A stretch of 64,000 bases of DNA from NCBI GenBank assembly GCA_034670065.1, contig JAXMOG010000007.1, positions 110,104 through 174,103 on the forward strand, in the 5' to 3' direction. The translations under genes were made by a program, and so were the position numbers. Numbering within the stretch: position 1 is the first letter of the stretch; each line of letters starts with the position of its first letter. Below the pieces are notes generated by a model. The model had not been told where the DNA came from, did not search any database, and saw only the letters and a list, made by a program, of their open reading frames with translations. The stretch is from Mesobacterium_A sp034670065. Its GTDB lineage: Bacteria > Pseudomonadota > Alphaproteobacteria > Rhodobacterales > Rhodobacteraceae. Positions 52,357-61,083 of this stretch are shown in pieces.

Positions 52357-53136
52357 CTATTCAACCCCAAGGATATCCGGCGTTTGCCAACTCAAGTGTT
52401 GCCCACCATCCGCGCAAATCAGCTGCCCCGTCACCCCCGGAGACTCTAGAAAAAATCCCAATGCAGCGGTGATATCTGATGGGTTTGACCCTCGGTTCAA
52501 AACTGTGTTGGCCCGCTGTGTGGCGAAATGCTCGGGGCTTTGCCGATCCCCTTGCAAAGTGGGCCCCGGCCCAATCGCATTAACCCGTACCTTGGGCGCC
52601 AAAGCCTGAGCTGAGGTTTGCGTCAGCGTCCACAACCCCATCTTGGCCAAGGTGTAGGTCATGAATTCCGGCGTCAGTTTACGCACCCGCTGATCCACGA
52701 TGTTCACAATCAGAACCTGCGCGATTGGTTCGACCTGGTCATCCATCATGGGATTTGGCGCATGGGCCGCAACGGCCTGCGTCAGTATGAAAGGTGCCCG
52801 CAAGTTGCTGCCAAAATGCCTGTCCCAGCTTTCGCGGGTGGCCGTTTGAATATTGTCGTACTCAAAAATCGACGCGTTGTTGACCAAACAATGTATCGGA
52901 CCACCCAAGGCGTCCATCGCCATGGGCACCAATGTCTCTGTCTGGGCGTCATCCAGCAGATCAGCCTGCAATGCCACAGCACGGCGACCTTTGGACTGGA
53001 TCAGGGCAACAACGTCGTCTGCAGCATCCTGAGACGTGGCATAGTGTATGGCCACATCGTATCCCCGGTCAGCAAGGTATAACGCCATCGCGCGGCCCAG
53101 CCGTTTTCCGGCACCTGTTACCAATGCATTGGGCAT
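52357..53136 (-). CDS. short-chain dehydrogenase, FolM/pteridine-reductase-like
   Basis: A 259-residue SDR. The nucleotide-binding start ALVTGAGKRLGRAMALYLADRGYDVAIHY (key TGAGKRLG near residue 9) resembles FolM and pteridine reductases, where KRLG and IHY recur. A NNAS motif near residue 87 and the catalytic YTLAK pair near 153-157 are intact. It ends with the typical YICADGGQHL-like strand (LICADGGQHLSW). Possible substrates are a dihydropteridine or another carbonyl; this cannot be settled. The ATG at 53136 fits the family start. It lies 11 bp after the antiporter gene. Confidence 0.88.
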   Translation of the reverse strand: MPNALVTGAGKRLGRAMALYLADRGYDVAIHYATSQDAADDVVALIQSKGRRAVALQADLLDDAQTETLVPMAMDALGGPIHCLVNNASIFEYDNIQTATRESWDRHFGSNLRAPFILTQAVAAHAPNPMMDDQVEPIAQVLIVNIVDQRVRKLTPEFMTYTLAKMGLWTLTQTSAQALAPKVRVNAIGPGPTLQGDRQSPEHFATQRANTVLNRGSNPSDITAALGFFLESPGVTGQLICADGGQHLSWQTPDILGVE

Positions 53137-53147
53137 GCGCAAGCTCC

Positions 53148-54098
53148 CTATATCAGCACAATCGCTATATATGTGACATAGAGCCCCGACAGGATCACGC
53201 CCCAAACACGGTTCAGGTCACGACCGCCAAATACAAACGGGATCAACAGCAGTGATGCGCCCAGCATCGCCCACAGGTCAAATCTGAGGAAGGAAGGTTC
53301 CACAGGGATGGGGGAAATCGCAGAAGCAACGCCGATGATGGCCAGCAGGTTGAACATGTTCGACCCAACCACATTGCCCAGCGCAACATCTGCCTGACGG
53401 CGTAATGCGGCCATCACAGTTGTCGCCAATTCAGGCAAGGAAGTCCCCAGCGCGACCAGCGTCAGCCCGATAACGGAATCGCTGACACCAAACATCTTGG
53501 CAATCACCACCGAACTATCGACCAGCAAATCCGCGCCCAATGGCAGGCCGATCAGACCCAACGTCAAAAACACGCAAATCTTCAACCACGGCATGCTTGG
53601 GTCGGCGCCTTCGACCTCTTCCAAGTCTTCTTCCATGGCCGCTCCGGCGCGACGGTGGCGCATTGCATCACGCAACGCACTGCCCAACATCAGGACAAGC
53701 GCCGCCAGCAAAATCACCGCGGAAATCCAGTCAAACACACCACGGAATGCCAAGACGATGAACAAGAGCGTCGCAGCAATCATCTGAAGATAGCTTTTGC
53801 GGGTGTTACACTGGCTGGTGTGCATCACCGCCATCAAGGCAGGAACGCCAAGCACCAACAGCACGTTCGCTGTGTTAGACCCAACTACATTGCCCAAGGC
53901 AATGCCAGGCGCGCCTTCTGTCGCCGCTTTGATCGAAATCAGCAGCTCAGGCGCAGATGTGCCAAAGGCCACGATCGTCAGGCTGACAATCAGCGCCGGA
54001 ATACCCACGCGCAGCGAAAGGTTCACGGCACCTTTGACCAACGCATCACCTGCCAACAGCAAGATGATCAATCCTAAGACAGCGGTGAACCACACCAT
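53148..54098 (-). CDS. calcium/sodium antiporter (CaCA family)
   Basis: A 316-residue membrane antiporter of the K-dependent Na/Ca exchanger type. Two inverted repeats carry the ion-site motifs FGTSAPELLISIKA and LGTSLPELATTVMAAL, each with a GNVVGSN downstream (twice present), near residues 48-70 and 220-245. About ten helices are predicted. The acidic region at about 145-165 (EEDLEEVEGADP) is the likely regulatory cytoplasmic loop. It starts 1 bp after the zinc-ribbon gene, and the ATG at 54098 fits the family start. Confidence 0.93.
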   Translation of the reverse strand: MVWFTAVLGLIILLLAGDALVKGAVNLSLRVGIPALIVSLTIVAFGTSAPELLISIKAATEGAPGIALGNVVGSNTANVLLVLGVPALMAVMHTSQCNTRKSYLQMIAATLLFIVLAFRGVFDWISAVILLAALVLMLGSALRDAMRHRRAGAAMEEDLEEVEGADPSMPWLKICVFLTLGLIGLPLGADLLVDSSVVIAKMFGVSDSVIGLTLVALGTSLPELATTVMAALRRQADVALGNVVGSNMFNLLAIIGVASAISPIPVEPSFLRFDLWAMLGASLLLIPFVFGGRDLNRVWGVILSGLYVTYIAIVLI

Positions 54099-54099
54099 A

Positions 54100-54267
54100 T
54101 TAGCTTTTTCCCTTGCCGCATACGCATGGACCACGTCCAATAACAGGCGCACCACATTTGGGGCATTTCCGCGCTTTCTTGCGCGTCAGTCCGGTGATGC
54201 GGAACCGGCCAAACATGGCCAGAACAAGCATCCCAATCAGAAATATGGAGACAATTTTGACGATCAC
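54100..54267 (-). CDS. small membrane protein with a zinc-ribbon tail
   Basis: A 55-residue protein with one membrane helix (VKIVSIFLIGMLVLAMFGRF) and a basic C-terminal zinc ribbon (ARKCPKCGAPVIGRGPCVCG) that has four cysteines as CxxC and CxC. The GTG at 54267 is one base after the sppA-like stop, so translation is coupled. Its stop is one base before the antiporter start. Such short helix-plus-ribbon proteins are conserved between these two genes in roseobacters as I recall, with unknown role. It lies within a likely operon of five minus-strand genes. Confidence 0.75.
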   Translation of the reverse strand: MIVKIVSIFLIGMLVLAMFGRFRITGLTRKKARKCPKCGAPVIGRGPCVCGKGKS

Positions 54268-54268
54268 A

Positions 54269-55075
54269 TCAAAGCCCAAATCGGGCGAAGTCGGCCCGTT
54301 CCTCGATCCCATGAATGGCATCGTTGACCAGTCGCGCGCCAAAACGTTGCCAGACCGGACGGCGTGTGTCGAATTTGCGGAAACGCACCTTGTCGCCAAA
54401 GCGTTCCTTCATCACGGGCACCAGATGGCCCACACCATCCGCCAGTCCAACATCAACCGCTGATTTGCCAACCCAAATCTCGCCGCTGAACAAGTCTGGA
54501 TCATCCGCCAGCTTGTCACCACGACGGCTCTGAACATGTGCGATAAACGTTTCGTGCAATTGGGTGAGCAACCGGTTCAACCGGGTAACGTCTTCTTCTT
54601 TTTCCGGGCTGAATGGGTCCAGCATGGATTTTGACTTCCCTGCCGTATGCACCCGCCGTTCAATACCTTGCCGTGCCAGAAACACCGGCGCGCCGAACCC
54701 TGCGGAAATCACGCCGATTGATCCAACGATAGAGCTGTCATCGACATGGATTTCATCCGCCGCAACCGCGATCCAGTAGCCACCCGACGCCGCCACATCC
54801 TCAACAAAAGCAAAAACCGGCACATCGCATTCAGCCGCCAAACGCCGGATACGCGCGCCTATCAGCGACGATTGCGCAGGCGAGCCGCCCGGCGAATTGA
54901 TTTGCAAAGCCACGGCGTCCGGCTTGCCGCGCCGAAACGCTTTTTCAAGCACTGGCGCAAGACCGTTGTCAGACAGGGTGCCACGCCCGCCACTGGCGAT
55001 ACTGCCCTGTAGACGCACAACGGCGACATACGGGCCCGATTTCATGAATGGGATCCAACGCTTCATGTTGGCCAT
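54269..55075 (-). CDS. S49-family signal peptide peptidase-like protein (SohB/SppA type)
   Basis: A 268-residue serine protease of the SppA/SohB clan, a single-domain form. LQGSIASGGRGTL and the substrate groove VALQINSPGGSPAQSSLIG precede the nucleophile in EDVAASGGYWIAVAADEI near residue 95. The likely catalytic lysine lies in AGKSKSMLDPFSPEK near 150. There is no obvious N-terminal membrane segment, unlike SohB. It may remove signal-peptide remnants or act in quality control. It begins a coupled gene set with the zinc-ribbon protein, the antiporter and the SDR downstream. Confidence 0.88.
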   Translation of the reverse strand: MANMKRWIPFMKSGPYVAVVRLQGSIASGGRGTLSDNGLAPVLEKAFRRGKPDAVALQINSPGGSPAQSSLIGARIRRLAAECDVPVFAFVEDVAASGGYWIAVAADEIHVDDSSIVGSIGVISAGFGAPVFLARQGIERRVHTAGKSKSMLDPFSPEKEEDVTRLNRLLTQLHETFIAHVQSRRGDKLADDPDLFSGEIWVGKSAVDVGLADGVGHLVPVMKERFGDKVRFRKFDTRRPVWQRFGARLVNDAIHGIEERADFARFGL

Positions 55076-55159
55076 GTAGAATGCCGACCGCCTACAAACA
55101 AGGCGCAGACGGAAAGGAATACGCGGACTGTGGCGAATAATAGTGTTTCACCACGCAGA

Positions 55160-57355
55160 TCAGTAAAAACTTTGCGGGTCGATATCAATTGATAGGCGCA
55201 ATTGACCCTTCACCGGAAACGGCCGCACCCAGTCTGACAACGCTTTCTGCAACGGCACGCCCTTGCCCGCCTTGACCAACAATCGGACGCGGTGGCGGCC
55301 GCGCACACGCGCAATAGGCGCCGGTGCTGGGCCATAGACCTGAGCGTTTATGGCACGCAGCGGACCATCATGGCGCACCAATGCGCTGCCCAGCTCAAAC
55401 GCCTCTTGCGCGTTGTTCGAACTCAGAATGATACCGGCCATACGCCCATACGGCGGCACGCCCGCATGCTGACGCTGCGCCGCTTCCGCCCGCCAGAAGG
55501 ATTCTTCTTCACCCGACAGGATCGCACGTATCACCGGATGTTCTGGCTGATGGGTCTGAAGCAGTGCCACACCAGGTTTTTCCGCCCGGCCAGCGCGCCC
55601 TGCCACCTGTCGCATTAACTGAAACGTCCGCTCGGCCGCCCGCAAATCAGACCCTTGCAGCCCTAGGTCCGCATCAATTACCCCCACCAATGTCAGCAGC
55701 GGAAAGTTATGCCCCTTGGCCACAAGCTGGGTTCCGATAACAATATCAGCGTCCCCGGCAGCAATCTCTTCGATCCGCGCCTTCAGGGCCCGCGCCGACC
55801 CAAACAAATCTGATGACAGCGTCACAACCCGTGCATCCGGGAACAGCGCTTCTGCCTCTTCCGTCAACCGCTCAACCCCCGGACCAACGGCGGCCATCTT
55901 GTCTTCGACCTCACAAGACGGACAGGCCTGCGGAACCGGTTGTGTATCGCCGCATTGATGGCAAACCAACCGTTTTTGGAACCGATGCTCCACCATCCGG
56001 GCGTCACAATGCTTGCAGGCAATCTGATGCCCACATGCCCGGCAAATAGTGACTGGCGCATAGCCACGACGGTTCAAAAACAACAGAGATTGCTCCCCGC
56101 GCGCGACACGCTGCATGACAGCGGTTTTTAAACTGTCCGATATCCAGCGACTGGACGGCAGTTTTTCGGCGCGCATGTCGATTGCACGCATCTCAGGCAT
56201 GACCGCTGGGCCATAGCGCGACACCAGATCAAGCCGCTTGTACTTACCCGCATCCGCATTGGCCCAGCTTTCCAGCGATGGCGTGGCAGAGGCCAATACC
56301 ACCTGCGCACCCAAGATGGACGCCCGCAACACCGCCATGTCACGGGCATTGTACAAAACCCCGTCTTCTTGCTTGTAAGAGGTGTCGTGTTCCTCATCGA
56401 CAACGATCAGGCCAAGGTTTTGAAACGGCAAAAACAACGCGGATCTGGCCCCAACGACCATCTGCGCACCGCCTTCGCCCACCATGCGCCAAACGCGCCG
56501 ACGCTCTGTCATGGTGACGCCGGAATGCCACTCTGATGGCCGGGCTCCAAAACGCGCCTCGACCCGAGTCAGAAACTCTGCTGTCAGGGCGATTTCAGGC
56601 AGCAGGACCAAAGCCTGCCGTCCCTTGGCCAAACATGATGCCACGGCTTCCAAATAAACTTCGGTCTTGCCAGAACCGGTGACGCCCTTCAGCAATGTGG
56701 TGCCATAGCCCCCCGCATCCACACCGGCCTGCAACTGCGCTGCAGCCTCGGCCTGATCTGGGGCCAGCTCCTTGCCGCCATATGCTGCCGGGTCCAGCCG
56801 GGGAAACGGCGTGTCACGCGGGCTTTCTTCTTCCAAAACCACGCCTTGCTTCACCAACCCCTTGACGACAGAGGTCGAAACAGCCGCGGCCTCTGCAACT
56901 TCTCTTAGCGTCAGGGACAAACCGCCCATTTCATCAAGCGCAGAAATCACCCTGCGCCGGGCGTCGGTTTCCCGGTCGGGCCAGCCATCGCCCCTGCGAT
57001 AGACCTTGCGCATAGACGGCGCGTCACCCAACCCCGGTGCGCGCGTGGCCAACCGCAGCACGGCGGGCATTGGCGTCAGCGTATAGGCACTCACCTTTTC
57101 CAGAAAGCTGCGGAGCTCTTCGCGCATTGGGGCGGCATCCAACACACGGTTTGCCTGTCGAATCTTGGACAGGTCGAAATCGCCGCGTCCCGGCCCCCAA
57201 ACCACGCCAAGCACTTTGCGCGGGCCCAAGGGCACCTCAAGAAACGCACCCAGATGACACCCGCCCTCTGGCGCGCGGTAATCCAGCAGCCGATCCAAAG
57301 GTTGCGTTGTCATCACACCGATCAGCTCGCCTTGGTCATACCAGGTGGGCGTCAT
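55160..57355 (-). CDS. priA: primosomal replication restart helicase PriA
   Basis: A 731-residue superfamily 2 helicase that reloads the replisome at stalled forks. The Walker A motif KGVTGSGKTEVYLE lies near residue 225, and VVDEEHDTSYKQ (DEEH) near 318. Eight zinc-ligand cysteines are present (CRAC, CKHC, CHQC and CPSC pairs) near 435-485. RAGRAEKPGVALLQT, the motif VI region, follows near 600. The N-terminal 3'-DNA-binding domain (MTTQPLDRLLDYRAPEG) is intact. Its neighbours DUF484 and xerC lie across a 530-bp gap on the opposite strand. Confidence 0.96.
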   Translation of the reverse strand: MTPTWYDQGELIGVMTTQPLDRLLDYRAPEGGCHLGAFLEVPLGPRKVLGVVWGPGRGDFDLSKIRQANRVLDAAPMREELRSFLEKVSAYTLTPMPAVLRLATRAPGLGDAPSMRKVYRRGDGWPDRETDARRRVISALDEMGGLSLTLREVAEAAAVSTSVVKGLVKQGVVLEEESPRDTPFPRLDPAAYGGKELAPDQAEAAAQLQAGVDAGGYGTTLLKGVTGSGKTEVYLEAVASCLAKGRQALVLLPEIALTAEFLTRVEARFGARPSEWHSGVTMTERRRVWRMVGEGGAQMVVGARSALFLPFQNLGLIVVDEEHDTSYKQEDGVLYNARDMAVLRASILGAQVVLASATPSLESWANADAGKYKRLDLVSRYGPAVMPEMRAIDMRAEKLPSSRWISDSLKTAVMQRVARGEQSLLFLNRRGYAPVTICRACGHQIACKHCDARMVEHRFQKRLVCHQCGDTQPVPQACPSCEVEDKMAAVGPGVERLTEEAEALFPDARVVTLSSDLFGSARALKARIEEIAAGDADIVIGTQLVAKGHNFPLLTLVGVIDADLGLQGSDLRAAERTFQLMRQVAGRAGRAEKPGVALLQTHQPEHPVIRAILSGEEESFWRAEAAQRQHAGVPPYGRMAGIILSSNNAQEAFELGSALVRHDGPLRAINAQVYGPAPAPIARVRGRHRVRLLVKAGKGVPLQKALSDWVRPFPVKGQLRLSIDIDPQSFY

Positions 57356-57887
57356 CCTGCTTCAATTCCCATAAGCGCAAAAATTCCGGGGGTTTGCCCC
57401 AATGCTGTTTGAGGTAAGCCATGCGCAACCCGTTGCCAAGCAAGCCTGAGCGTCGATCCCGGAAATTTGCGTATACTGAAAGACCGAGTCGACGCAGTAG
57501 GTAATTTCCGCCCAACCATCACGTTGGTCGACGGCGGCCGCAAAAAGCATAGATTTTCGCGCGTGCATCGTCTGCCTGCCAAATCATCAAATGGGCAAAA
57601 ACCTGCACAGCCTCAAAGGCGGCGCATCGGAATAGATCAAAGTGATATCCAAACACGTTTTTTGCCAGCAAAGGTCTGGAAACGTTTCGGAAAGACGCGG
57701 AACTGCCCAAAGTTGAAATGCCCGAGTATTGGCCCATAGGTCACAGAAGCGGCCCACTGTCCCTGTCTGGGGTGCTTCTTTGTTGACAGTCACCGGTTCA
57801 AAAAGCGAAACGAATTGGAAAGAATTACATAACAAACATGCCGAGCGGGGTCTGCTATGATCCCGCCGAACAAAGGCAGAGGGCAGC
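57356..57887. other. 532-bp gap between priA and the DUF484 gene, no gene seen
   Basis: This is the longest gene-free stretch in the window. Several short frames are open on both strands, but none has a family signature or a ribosome site, and their composition drifts between frames, as in a decayed sequence. A TTGACA at 57784 has no good -10 partner. An AGAGGG before 57888 is the ribosome site of the next gene. Confidence 0.5.
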
Positions 57888-58589
57888 ATGAAAACGGCCA
57901 AGATGGATGAAGCCACGCGGGAAACGATTCTTTCGCGCCCGGACGTGATTTTGGATGACAAGGAGCTGATGACAGCTCTGATCGCCGCGAACGAAAAGAC
58001 GATGGGCGGCAATATCGTCGATCTGCGCGGCATTGCTATGGAACGGTTGGAGCGTCGGCTGGACCGTCTGGAAGATACGCATCGCAGCGTAATCGCCGCC
58101 GCTTACGAAAATCTGGCAGGCACCAATCAGGTCCATCGCGCAATTCTGCGCATGCTGGACCCGCTGGAATTTGATGCCTTCCTCAAGGACCTTGGTGGTG
58201 AAGTGGCCGACATCTTGCATGTCGATGCTGTGCGTCTGGTCTTGGAAAGCACGCAATCGGCTGACGAAGCCCTGCTACAGTTGGGTGATTTGCTGAAAGT
58301 GGCAGAGCCCGGTTATGTCGAAGGCTTCGTTCAGATTGGCGGCAATACAGAAGTTCGGCAAGTGTCGCTGCGCCAGGTCCAATCTGGTGACGAGGCGATC
58401 TATGGCGAAAAGGCAACCTGGATCCGTTCAGAGGCCTGCCTGAAGCTGAACTTTGGCGACGGGCGCCTGCCCGGCCTGTTGATTTTGGGCGCTGAAGATC
58501 CGCATCAATTCTCTCCGCAACAGGGCACCGATTTGCTGGCGTTCTTTACCGGGGTCTTTGAACGCGCCATGCGGCGCTGGCTGGCGTGA
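57888..58589 (+). CDS. DUF484 family protein
   Basis: A 233-residue cytoplasmic protein of the DUF484 (GAF-like) family, which regularly precedes xerC. The N-terminal segment MDEATRETILSRPDVILDDKELMTALIAANE and the coil ERLERRLDRLEDTHRSVIAAAYENLAG match (key RPDVILDD and RLDRLEDTH). The remainder is a GAF-type fold ending with RAMRRWLA. The biochemical function is not established. The stop overlaps the xerC start as GTGA. It is the first gene of a likely four-gene run. Confidence 0.92.
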   Translation: MKTAKMDEATRETILSRPDVILDDKELMTALIAANEKTMGGNIVDLRGIAMERLERRLDRLEDTHRSVIAAAYENLAGTNQVHRAILRMLDPLEFDAFLKDLGGEVADILHVDAVRLVLESTQSADEALLQLGDLLKVAEPGYVEGFVQIGGNTEVRQVSLRQVQSGDEAIYGEKATWIRSEACLKLNFGDGRLPGLLILGAEDPHQFSPQQGTDLLAFFTGVFERAMRRWLA

Positions 58590-59512
58590 CACTTGAGATT
58601 TCTCCGGCGGCGCGCGACGCGTTTCAATCATGGTTGGACAATGCGCGCGCGCTGAACGGGGCGTCTGAAAACACGATCACAGCCTACCAATCCGATGTCG
58701 GCGACTTCATTGCCTTCATGACAATGCACCATGCCGCGCCCCAAGGTTTGGCCGCACTGGCGCGGATTTCTGTCACCGACATGCGGTCGTGGATGGCACA
58801 CTTGCGTGGCCAAGACCTGTCTTCCCGCTCTATCGCGCGCAAACTGTCTGCGGTGAAATCGTTTTATCGGTGGCTGGCAGAACGGCAAGGTTATGAGCCA
58901 ACAGCGGTGTTGTCGGCACGCGCCCCGAAATTTCAAAAGAAACTGCCCCGTCCCCTGTCCGAAGATTCAGCCCGCGCCATGATTGAGGCGGTTGAAATGC
59001 AATCAGGAACAGATTGGGTCGGCGCGCGCGATGCCGCCGTGATCACCTTGCTATACGGCTGTGGCCTGCGCATTTCCGAGGCATTGGGCCTGACGGGACG
59101 CGACCTGCCACTTACTGATTCACTTCGTATTCTGGGCAAGGGCAACAAAGAGCGTTTGGTGCCTGTACTACCCGTCGCCCGGACCGCCGTTTCGCGATAC
59201 TTGGCACTGTGCCCTTATCAGATCGAACCAACGTCGCCTGTGTTTCGCGGTGTGCGCGGCGGGGCGTTGAACCCGCGAACCGTACAAAAGGTGACGGAAC
59301 AGGCCCGGATGCAGCTGGGCCTGCCGGCCACGGCAACCCCGCACGCCATGCGGCACAGCTTTGCCACGCACTTGCTGGCAGCAGGTGGCGACCTGCGGGC
59401 CATTCAAGAGCTTTTGGGCCACGCCTCATTGTCAACGACACAGGCTTATACAGCAGTTGATCAGGTGCATCTGATGAAAGTGTATGAAGCCTCTCACCCA
59501 AAAGCAGGCTGA
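58586..59512 (+). CDS. xerC: tyrosine recombinase XerC
   Basis: A 308-residue site-specific recombinase of the XerC/XerD type that resolves chromosome dimers at dif. The N-terminal SAM-like domain is WLDNARALNGASENTITAYQSDV. The catalytic residues are the Arg in YGCGLRISEAL near 155, Lys in LGKGNKERLVPV near 180, HAMRHSFATHL near 252-262 (His and Arg), and LGHASLSTTQAYTAVD near 275-290 with the nucleophile Tyr. It starts with GTG inside the DUF484 stop. XerC is preferred over XerD by its link to DUF484. Confidence 0.92.
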   Translation: MTLEISPAARDAFQSWLDNARALNGASENTITAYQSDVGDFIAFMTMHHAAPQGLAALARISVTDMRSWMAHLRGQDLSSRSIARKLSAVKSFYRWLAERQGYEPTAVLSARAPKFQKKLPRPLSEDSARAMIEAVEMQSGTDWVGARDAAVITLLYGCGLRISEALGLTGRDLPLTDSLRILGKGNKERLVPVLPVARTAVSRYLALCPYQIEPTSPVFRGVRGGALNPRTVQKVTEQARMQLGLPATATPHAMRHSFATHLLAAGGDLRAIQELLGHASLSTTQAYTAVDQVHLMKVYEASHPKAG

Positions 59513-59513
59513 C

Positions 59514-60137
59514 ATGCACCCTAACCGCACGTTTCGGTCCAACGATCATGCAAAAGACATTACCTTTGCCCGCGAGCGGGGTTTTGGAACGCTCATGGTG
59601 CCCGGCGAAAGCTTGCCTTTTGTCGCCCATGTACCGTTCCTGCTGGCGGAAGACGGTAAGACAGCAGACCTGCACTTAGTCCGCTCCAACCCAATTGCGC
59701 GATTGGACGGGCCTACCCACCCGGCGACAATCGCAGTGTCGGGACCAGACAGTTACATTTCACCGGATTGGTATGAGTTGGAAGATCAGGTGCCCACCTG
59801 GAATTATGTGGCCATCCACCTGACCGGGCAGCTGGAAATGCTTCCACAATCCATGCTTTTGGATGTGCTGAACCGTGAATCGGCATTTTTTGAATCCCGT
59901 TTGGCCCCCAAACCTGCCTGGACCACGGAAAAAATGTCACCCGAAATACTGGATCGGATGATGCGGATGATCGTACCTTTCCGGCTGACCGTTGACGCGA
60001 TCGACGCCACCTGGAAACTGGGGCAAAACAAACCAGACTCAGCGCGCCTTGCCGCGGCTGATGCTGCCGGTTGTGCAGACATTGGCACAGACATTTCCAA
60101 ACTGGCCCAGTTTATGAAAGCCCCACCCAAGCTCTGA
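59514..60137 (+). CDS. PaiB-like FMN-binding regulator or flavin protein
   Basis: A 207-residue protein of the FMN-binding split-barrel family called PaiB or FMN_bind_2. FRSNDHAKDITFARERGFGTLMV, HVPFLLAEDGKTADLHLVRSNPI (key HVPFLL) and YISPDWYELEDQVPTWNYVAIH (key VPTWNYVAIH) match. Bacillus PaiB was named a transcriptional repressor of protease genes, but direct DNA binding by such proteins is not well supported and most are uncharacterised. The ATG at 59514 is one base after the xerC stop. It precedes a GST gene. Confidence 0.88.
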   Translation: MHPNRTFRSNDHAKDITFARERGFGTLMVPGESLPFVAHVPFLLAEDGKTADLHLVRSNPIARLDGPTHPATIAVSGPDSYISPDWYELEDQVPTWNYVAIHLTGQLEMLPQSMLLDVLNRESAFFESRLAPKPAWTTEKMSPEILDRMMRMIVPFRLTVDAIDATWKLGQNKPDSARLAAADAAGCADIGTDISKLAQFMKAPPKL

Positions 60138-60193
60138 GCCCTTTCCCCAGCCACGCAAGCGGCATAAGCTTTGCCAAAATCAGGGAGAGAGCG

Positions 60194-60796
60194 ATGAAAC
60201 TACTGGTAGCCGGACCATCCCCTTTTGTACGCAAGGCGCGCATTTTGTTGCGGGAAACAGGCCAGGTTGAGGATATTGAAGAGGTCCCTGTTGTGGCCAG
60301 CCCGATGGACCCGGATCCCACCCTGATCGTCGCCAATCCAGTGGGGAAAATCCCTGCGTTGATGCGCCCGGATGGATGCACACTGTATGACAGCCGAGTC
60401 ATCTGCCGTTTTCTGGATGACCGGGCGCAAGCCGGGCTTTATCCATCATCGCACCTGTGGGAAACCTTGACACTGGAAGCGACGGGGGATGGCATCATGG
60501 ATGCCGCAGTGAGCATGGTTTACGAGGCGCGCTTTCGCCCCGAAGACATGCAATACACCAGCTGGGTCGAGGCCCAATGGGCCAAGATTGACCGCAGCCT
60601 GGATGCTTTGAACACCCGCTGGATGAGTCATTTGCACGGGCCGCTGGACGCCGGGCATATCTCTGTTGGTGTGGCGCTATGCTATCTGGATTTCCGGCTG
60701 GACCAGCGTGATTGGCGCAAGGGGCGCGATGCATTGGCAGCCTGGCACGAAGGGTTTGCTGCACGGCCTTCGGTTCAAGAGACACAACCGGAATAA
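60194..60796 (+). CDS. glutathione S-transferase family protein
   Basis: A 200-residue GST with an N-terminal thioredoxin fold (LLVAGPSPFVRKARILLRE, NPVGKIPALMRPDGCTLYDSRVICRFLDD, key GKIPAL and DSRVICRFL) and a helical C-terminal domain. The serine in GPSPFVRK takes the position of the catalytic Ser/Cys of beta and theta-class enzymes. Conjugation substrate is unknown. The ATG at 60194 is preceded by CAGGGAGAG. It lies 56 bp after the PaiB-like gene. Confidence 0.9.
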   Translation: MKLLVAGPSPFVRKARILLRETGQVEDIEEVPVVASPMDPDPTLIVANPVGKIPALMRPDGCTLYDSRVICRFLDDRAQAGLYPSSHLWETLTLEATGDGIMDAAVSMVYEARFRPEDMQYTSWVEAQWAKIDRSLDALNTRWMSHLHGPLDAGHISVGVALCYLDFRLDQRDWRKGRDALAAWHEGFAARPSVQETQPE

Positions 60797-60876
60797 CCGG
60801 CCCAAACGGTGTTCCGCCCAAATGGGACGGAACAGCATTATTAGCCCTATGCCTGTTTCAGACCAAGAGCAGATTA

Positions 60877-60944
60877 TGGGGCGCTGCCCCCTCTGCCGCC
60901 TTTGGCGGCATTCACCCCCGAGGTATTTTCAAACAGAAGAAGAG
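60877..60944 (+). repeat. Rhodobacterales-type intergenic element
   Basis: This segment has three parts in the order I recognise from many roseobacter intergenic regions. They are a GC-rich block GGGGCGCTGCCCC, a hairpin GCCGCC-TTT-GGCGGC, and the conserved tail CCCCCGAGGTATTTTC followed by an AGAAGAAG run. It is 80 bp after the GST stop. This recognition comes from memory and not from an alignment. The element may act in termination or mRNA folding. Confidence 0.5.
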
Positions 60945-61083
60945 CCAGGTTGTTCAAGTGGTCGTCCGCCAATGGCTGGATGCAAATTGCGACGGGACAG
61001 ATTATTTGACAGCCCATATCATTGGTATACCAAGTTGCCAAAGGGCCGCTGTGACGCGGTTATTCGGAAGGAAGGACGACCTG

